Origin: CAKMZU01 sp965248335
GTDB taxonomy: Bacteria; Pseudomonadota; Gammaproteobacteria; Pseudomonadales; DT-91
DNA: 64,000 nucleotides
Direction: 5' to 3'
NCBI GenBank assembly: GCA_965248335.1
Contig: CBDFIY010000003.1
Span: 1,178,001-1,242,000, forward strand
The notes below the pieces were generated by a model that worked only from the letters and a program-made list of their open reading frames with translations, made no database searches and had not been told where the DNA came from. Shown in pieces: positions 60,169 through 64,000 of this stretch. Within the stretch, counting starts at the first letter, position 1, and every line of letters starts with the position of its first letter. The translations under genes and the position numbers were made by a program.

Positions 60169-61221
60169 ATGAAATGGTTGATTGCTTTGGCTCCTCCCTC
60201 CATGATCCTTGCTACTTTAGTGATAATGTCTAGCGCTAGCGCATGGCAGGCGAGTGATATTTTCTCATCAAGCATTCCAGTTTCATCCAGTGGACAAGTT
60301 GAATATAGGCGAGCGGCAACAGAGGCTCTCATAGAAGTGCTTTCGAAAAGTTCGGGGAGGAGGGAGGGAGATGTTAATGATAACTCTGCGCTGGCAACAG
60401 ATCTCAAGCAGGCTTATCGGTGGGTGGCACAATATCAATATGATACGGTGAAAACGTATGGTGGCAAGGATCAACTGATGTTAAAGATTTCCTTTCCAGA
60501 AAAGTATGTTATGGATTTGATTCGTCTTGGGCGGCTGCCTTATTGGCCGCAAAATCGCCCACAGGCGCTTTTGTTTGTCGTTGGGCAGAGTGAGGGCAAG
60601 TTAGAACTCCTTAACGATCAGCCAGCTTTTCGAACCATGCTTGAGAAAGTCAGCAATAAGTTTGGCTTAGCACCCATTTATCCGAGTCAGTATGTAGCAA
60701 AGCGGATTAATTTACAGCACCTTTGGGCATTAGATCGTATGAAGGTACAGTTGGCGACTGAAGGTTTGTCACAGGATGCTATTTTAATCGTTCGTTTAAG
60801 GCCGCTTGCATTTAATACTGTTGATACGGATTGGTTGCTTATAGAGAATGGCGTAGAAACAAGCGGTGCAGAAATGAGCCCTTCACCCGAACTGGCTATG
60901 GAAAGTGTTTATACCTGGTTAGTTGGGCAGTGGGCAAGGCATCAAACTATCGATCTTAAATCACATTACAACGAATTTGTCATATCGGTGAATAACATTA
61001 AAAATTATGAGGACAGTCTTCAGGTTTTGAACTATCTCGAAAGTCTTAAAGAAGTGAAATCTGTGTTTGTATCAGAGGTGCAGCCTCAGCATATGAATAT
61101 TGCCGTCTCCTTAAATACAGATTGGGATAAATTTGTGATTTTGTTGAAACGTTCCAAAAAATTGTCACCTGAGTTAAATCAAAAAGATAGCTATATGCAT
61201 TATTTTTGGTGGAACGGATAA
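60169..61221 (+). CDS. DUF2066 domain exported protein
   Basis: A 350-aa protein with an N-terminal hydrophobic signal (WLIALAPPSMILATLVIMSS ending near ..SASA). The rest fits DUF2066: EYRRAATEALIEVLSKSSGR, YWPQNRPQALLFVVGQSEGK and ..LLIENGV. The function is unknown; it is constantly found between purM and hda. ATG 60169 is chosen for the signal peptide; the frame is open further upstream. It ends 11 bases before the hda start. Confidence 0.85.
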   Translation: MKWLIALAPPSMILATLVIMSSASAWQASDIFSSSIPVSSSGQVEYRRAATEALIEVLSKSSGRREGDVNDNSALATDLKQAYRWVAQYQYDTVKTYGGKDQLMLKISFPEKYVMDLIRLGRLPYWPQNRPQALLFVVGQSEGKLELLNDQPAFRTMLEKVSNKFGLAPIYPSQYVAKRINLQHLWALDRMKVQLATEGLSQDAILIVRLRPLAFNTVDTDWLLIENGVETSGAEMSPSPELAMESVYTWLVGQWARHQTIDLKSHYNEFVISVNNIKNYEDSLQVLNYLESLKEVKSVFVSEVQPQHMNIAVSLNTDWDKFVILLKRSKKLSPELNQKDSYMHYFWWNG

Positions 61222-61232
61222 AAGGGATTTGT

Positions 61233-61934
61233 ATGAAAAATGAACAGTTGGTTTTTAGCCTGTCAGGCGATGAGCACTCTTCGTTTGATAATTTTTACCT
61301 TGCAGAGGGCATGCAATTATTGGTAGAAACCCTTAAACATAATATTAAGAGCAAAGATGCCGAATTTATGGTGCTTTCGGGTATGTCGGCGACAGGAAAA
61401 ACGCATTTGATGAAGGCGAGTTGTTTGTTCGCTCACGAGCAGCAGCAAACGAGTTTGTATCTCCCGTTAAAAGAGTTAAAAACATATGATCCTGATGTTT
61501 TGTTACCTCAGCTCGATAATTATTGGTGGTTATGCATTGATGATATTGATGTGGTCAAGGGCGATAGGGACTGGCAGCGTATGTTATTTCAACTGTATAA
61601 CCACCGAAAAGAACAACAAAAAGCCATGGTTTTTAGCATGCAGAAACCTGTGCATTTTGTGGATTTTACTTTGGCGGATTTGAAATCTCGATTAGCGGCT
61701 TGCTTAAGCATTCAATTAACGCGTTTAACGGATGATGGGAAGCTTGAGTTATTGCAGTTGTGTGCGTTAAAGCGAGGGATACGTTTGACGGAGGCTTGCG
61801 CAAAATTTATTATTCAGCGCAGTGGGCGTGATCTGAATGCGCTGATGCATGTCATTGATCGGTTGGATGCAGCATCTTTAAAAGCGGGAAGGAAAATCAC
61901 CATTCCTTTTATTAAATCCCTTTTACAGTGGTAG
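61233..61934 (+). CDS. hda: DnaA regulatory inactivator Hda
   Basis: A 233-aa AAA+ protein that, bound to the sliding clamp, stimulates ATP hydrolysis by DnaA and so prevents re-initiation. The N-terminal clamp-binding motif MKNEQLVFSLS (QLxLF-like) is present. SFDNFYLAEG, a Walker A variant LSGMSATGKTHLMKASC, Walker B WLCIDDIDVV and the RDLNALMHVIDRLDAASL end are typical. ATG 61233 has AAAAGGGA upstream; a start at 61206 overlaps the preceding gene and is rejected. Confidence 0.94.
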   Translation: MKNEQLVFSLSGDEHSSFDNFYLAEGMQLLVETLKHNIKSKDAEFMVLSGMSATGKTHLMKASCLFAHEQQQTSLYLPLKELKTYDPDVLLPQLDNYWWLCIDDIDVVKGDRDWQRMLFQLYNHRKEQQKAMVFSMQKPVHFVDFTLADLKSRLAACLSIQLTRLTDDGKLELLQLCALKRGIRLTEACAKFIIQRSGRDLNALMHVIDRLDAASLKAGRKITIPFIKSLLQW

Positions 61935-61960
61935 GTTTGCTTGTTTCAGGGCAAACGGTA

Positions 61961-62088
61961 TATACCGATCACCCTTGAATATGCAATGGCGTTGGCTGCG
62001 CTCGCTCACCCCAATCACTTACAGACTGTAAGCTCATGGGGGTTCGCTCGCTTGCCGCCTTCTTGCATCTCCAATCCCGATGGGTATA
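61961..62088 (-). repeat. TATACC palindromic repeat, copy 6 (128 bp)
   Basis: A full copy with intact ends TATACCGATC / GATGGGTATA, lying 26 bases after the hda stop and about 130 bp before djlA. Confidence 0.9.
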
Positions 62089-62216
62089 TATAAAGGTAAC
62101 CAGGTTCGGTGAATATTTGCTTTTGTCATAGGCAAAGGGAGCGGTTAAAATGTGTGAAACAAAAAATTAAAACTTGGTATTCAAATACTGAAGGTTTCAA
62201 GTGAAAAGGTCTTATT

Positions 62217-63011
62217 ATGTTTATTTGGGGTAGGCTACTCGGCGTCATTATTGGCTTTATGGCAGGTGGTTTTTTAGGTGCAGCACTGGGTTTTGTTGCC
62301 GGTATTATTTTCGATAAATCGGTTAACGGTGTTTTGAGTGAAAACTTACAGGGTAGAAGCCCTGAAGAAATCAAAGCGACATTTATGCGTGTGCTTTTTA
62401 CGGCATTAGGTGATGTTGCTAAGGCTGACGGGCGAATCACGGGTGTTGAAATTGCACATACTGAAAAAATCATTAAGGAATTTGGCTTAGATGCACGAGC
62501 GCGTGAAAAAGCGATAGGCTGGTTTAATGAAGGGGCGAATGCAGATTATGATTATCAGCAGCTGTTAAAAGAGTTTGCTATTTTAACGCGAGGCAAGTCG
62601 AATCTTAAGCGAGTTCTTCTTGAGGCTGTTATTAATCTTGCGATGGTTGAAGGGACACTTGATGAGGCAGAAGAAAAGAAAATCCTGCATATTGCTAGTG
62701 GTATTGGTATCCCCTCGTTTCTTTTTCAGCAAATTCTTAATGCCTTGAAGTCACAGCAACACTTTAACCAGAATGCTGGAAGTTTTAGAGAATCCAGTGC
62801 TAGTCAATTAGAGAATGCCTATCAAGCTCTGGGTATATCAAGTGATATTTCTGATAAGGATTTGAAAAAAACGTATCGGAAGTTGATGAGTGAAAATCAC
62901 CCTGACAAACTTATAGCGAAAGGTGTGCCGGAAAGTGTCATTAAAATAGCGACAGAGAAGTCTCAGGCCATACAGGGTGCTTATGAAGTGATTAAAAATC
63001 ATAGAAAATGA
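62217..63011 (+). CDS. djlA: co-chaperone DjlA
   Basis: A 264-aa inner-membrane DnaJ-type co-chaperone of DnaK. The N-terminal Gly-rich helix (GVIIGFMAGGFLGAALGFV) is the DjlA membrane segment with the GxxxG pattern; a TerB-like helical domain (about 55-175, LGDVAKADGRITGVEIAHTE) follows, then a C-terminal J domain (about 200-264) with AYQALGISSDISDKDLKKTY and the HPD motif in ENHPDKLIA. The arrangement is exactly that of DjlA. The next gene starts four bases later. Confidence 0.93.
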   Translation: MFIWGRLLGVIIGFMAGGFLGAALGFVAGIIFDKSVNGVLSENLQGRSPEEIKATFMRVLFTALGDVAKADGRITGVEIAHTEKIIKEFGLDARAREKAIGWFNEGANADYDYQQLLKEFAILTRGKSNLKRVLLEAVINLAMVEGTLDEAEEKKILHIASGIGIPSFLFQQILNALKSQQHFNQNAGSFRESSASQLENAYQALGISSDISDKDLKKTYRKLMSENHPDKLIAKGVPESVIKIATEKSQAIQGAYEVIKNHRK

Positions 63012-63015
63012 TCAT

Positions 63016-63579
63016 TTGAAATTTAAAAAAAATTATTTTTGCATAACCGGTGGGCCGGGAAGTGGAAAAACGACATTAGTCTATGCATTGAATAAAAAGG
63101 GTTGTATTTGTACGCCGGAATCAGGGCGTAAAATCATTCAAGAGCAGGTAAGTGCGAAGGGAGATGCGCTACCCTGGAAAGATAAAGTGGCGTTTAGTAC
63201 AGCAATGTTGGCCCAAGATATTTCGACTTATGATAAATATCTGGCTGTCGATGCACCTGTTTTCTTCGATCGAAGTATTATTGATGTTTTAGGGTATTCT
63301 TGTCTAGAGAGTATAGGTAATACCGAGGCTATCTCTCTAGCGGCACAGAATTACCGATACAACTCCTATGTGTTCATTACCCCGCCGTGGAAAGAAATTT
63401 ATAAGCAGGATACCGAACGCAGGCAGTCTTATGAAGAAGCTCGAGCGACGTATAATGTGATGAAGGATGTCTATGAGGGATTAGGTTATCAATTAATCAT
63501 ATTACCTCTTTCTTCCGTTGAGCATCGCATTGTATTTGTCTTGGATCATGTGCGGCAAGTATATACCGATCACCCTTGA
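63016..63579 (+). CDS. AAA_28/NadR-like P-loop ATPase, 3' end formed by a repeat
   Basis: A 187-aa cytosolic P-loop protein. Walker A ITGGPGSGKTTLVYAL is followed by ESGRKIIQEQ, VFFDRSIIDVLGY and ITPPWKEIYKQDTERRQSYEEA, which agree with the AAA_28 (NadR/Ttd14-like) family of small kinase-like ATPases. The substrate is unknown. It starts with TTG at 63016, four bases after djlA. The last six codons (VYTDHP and stop) lie in repeat copy 7, so the native end was replaced; family proteins end at about this point, so the effect is probably small. Confidence 0.8.
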   Translation: MKFKKNYFCITGGPGSGKTTLVYALNKKGCICTPESGRKIIQEQVSAKGDALPWKDKVAFSTAMLAQDISTYDKYLAVDAPVFFDRSIIDVLGYSCLESIGNTEAISLAAQNYRYNSYVFITPPWKEIYKQDTERRQSYEEARATYNVMKDVYEGLGYQLIILPLSSVEHRIVFVLDHVRQVYTDHP

Positions 63580-63689
63580 AGACGCAGTGGCGTTGGCCAC
63601 GCTCGCTCACCCCAATTACTTACTGACTGTAAATTCATGGGGGTTCGCTCGCTTGCTGCCTTCTTGTATCCCCAATTCCGATGGGTATA
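63562..63689 (-). repeat. TATACC palindromic repeat, copy 7 (128 bp)
   Basis: A full copy whose first 18 bases provide the end and stop codon of the AAA_28 ATPase gene (TATACCGATCACCCTTGA). Right end GATGGGTATA. Slightly diverged in the centre. Confidence 0.9.
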
Positions 63690-63826
63690 AACCCCTTCTG
63701 ATGTTAATATCTATTCAGTAGATGCTGCAGCTGAGTGCAAATTCAGGGTTCTTATTTCTGGTTAAAAATTTCGGCTTTATTTTCTATAAAGTCTATCGAA
63801 TTGAAACTTTTATTCTAAATTGCATC

Positions 63827-63877
63827 TAATTAGAAAATTATTTCCATTTTGCGCATTATTCGCATTTTTTCTAATTA
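63827..63877. promoter_or_regulatory. inverted repeat upstream of iolC, candidate operator
   Basis: TAATTAGAAAA (63827-63837) and TTTTTTCTAATTA (63865-63877) are mirror arms around a 27-bp centre and end 10 bases before the iolC start codon. The site overlaps the place of the promoter and leader, as expected for a repressor such as an IolR-type regulator (inference). Confidence 0.35.
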
Positions 63878-63887
63878 AGGGGTGTTC

Positions 63888-64000
63888 GTGTCTAAAAAAT
63901 TCGATGTTATTTGCTTAGGGCGAGCTGCTGTTGATCTTTATGGCGACCAAGTGGGTAGCCTTTTAGAAGATGTCTCATCTTTTCAAAAAACCTTGGGCGG
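63888..64000 (+). CDS. iolC: 5-dehydro-2-deoxygluconokinase, N-terminal part (PfkB family; window edge)
   Basis: Only 37 codons are visible: VSKKFDVICLGRAAVDLYGD followed by QVGSLLEDVSSFQKTLGG. The CLGRAAVDLYGDQVG segment is typical of IolC, the myo-inositol-catabolism kinase of the PfkB family. GTG start at 63888 with AAGGGG ahead. The following genes of the presumed iol operon are outside the window. Confidence 0.8.
   Translation, partial: MSKKFDVICLGRAAVDLYGDQVGSLLEDVSSFQKTLG

Noticed and set aside
2329..64000. CRISPR array from the many similar repeats
   Set aside because: The copies are kilobases apart, palindromic, in both orientations and without spacers or cas genes.
1..64000. tRNA or rRNA genes
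   Set aside because: I looked for T-loop (GGTTCRA) and acceptor patterns and for rRNA-like conserved blocks and found none convincing; a covariance search would settle it.

Overview
The window reads as a gammaproteobacterial chromosome segment of about 40 % GC (by eye). The housekeeping blocks (4.5S RNA-dnaX-ybaB, rnd-ycgL-ycgN, exbB-exbD-msbA, csiV-mfd, purN-purM-DUF2066-hda, an HptB-type phosphorelay operon) are arranged as in Pseudomonas/Oceanospirillales-like gammaproteobacteria. I cannot name a genus. The dense, partly nested insertion sequences and several broken genes suggest a genome under mobile-element pressure, possibly host-associated (inference).

Layout. 1-9.2 kb: end of a FecA-like TonB receptor, a methyltransferase, a DUF924 protein, a KefF/KefC-type K+ efflux pair, a MaoC-like hydratase, glutaminase, and an AAA ATPase with an N-terminal signal/anchor. 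9.5-15.4 kb: a cobalamin riboswitch cut off from its probable target, a TonB receptor, by an IS3-family element that itself carries an ISAs1-type element; a thioredoxin-fold protein follows. 15.5-25.1 kb: ferredoxin-NADP reductase, a cAMP-binding-domain protein, a HAD phosphatase whose 3' end was rewritten by an IS630 element, DUF3108, 4.5S RNA, dnaX-ybaB, rnd-ycgL-ycgN and a small membrane protein. 25.1-31.8 kb: a CsrB/RsmY-like sRNA gene, arsH, an IS4 element holding an IS30 and a second ISAs1 copy, and a eukaryotic-type glutathione synthetase split by a frameshift at a run of nine A. 32-39 kb: a secreted protein of unknown function, the 5-oxoprolinase operon (NRAMP-like transporter, pxpA, pxpB, pxpC, DUF1445) and a bile-acid/sodium-symporter-family protein. 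39-43.8 kb: a second IS630 copy with a 135-bp MITE-like insert, exbB-exbD-msbA, and a second CsrB/RsmY-like sRNA. 43.8-64 kb: csiV-mfd, trmA, galE, a secreted coiled-coil protein, SIMPL protein, panE, ampG, hsbA-hsbR-hptB, purN-purM, DUF2066-hda, djlA, an AAA_28 ATPase and the start of iolC.

Three threads tie the window together. First, a 128-bp palindromic repeat with TATACC/GGTATA ends occurs seven times (3330, 19016, 24545, 31639, 50783, 61961, 63562), plus two 29-bp deletion derivatives. Its ends resemble those of the resident IS630 element, so it is probably a MITE moved by that transposase. Second, two sRNA genes with GGA-bearing hairpins, an intrinsic terminator and a GacA/UvrY/LetA-type box at the same distance from the presumed -10 suggest a Gac/Rsm (Bar/UvrY-Csr) system; an HptB-HsbR-HsbA module, which feeds the same regulon in Pseudomonas, lies in the same window. 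Third, glutathione/5-oxoproline metabolism: eukaryotic-type glutathione synthetase near PxpABC and a DUF1445 (D-glutamate cyclase-related) protein.
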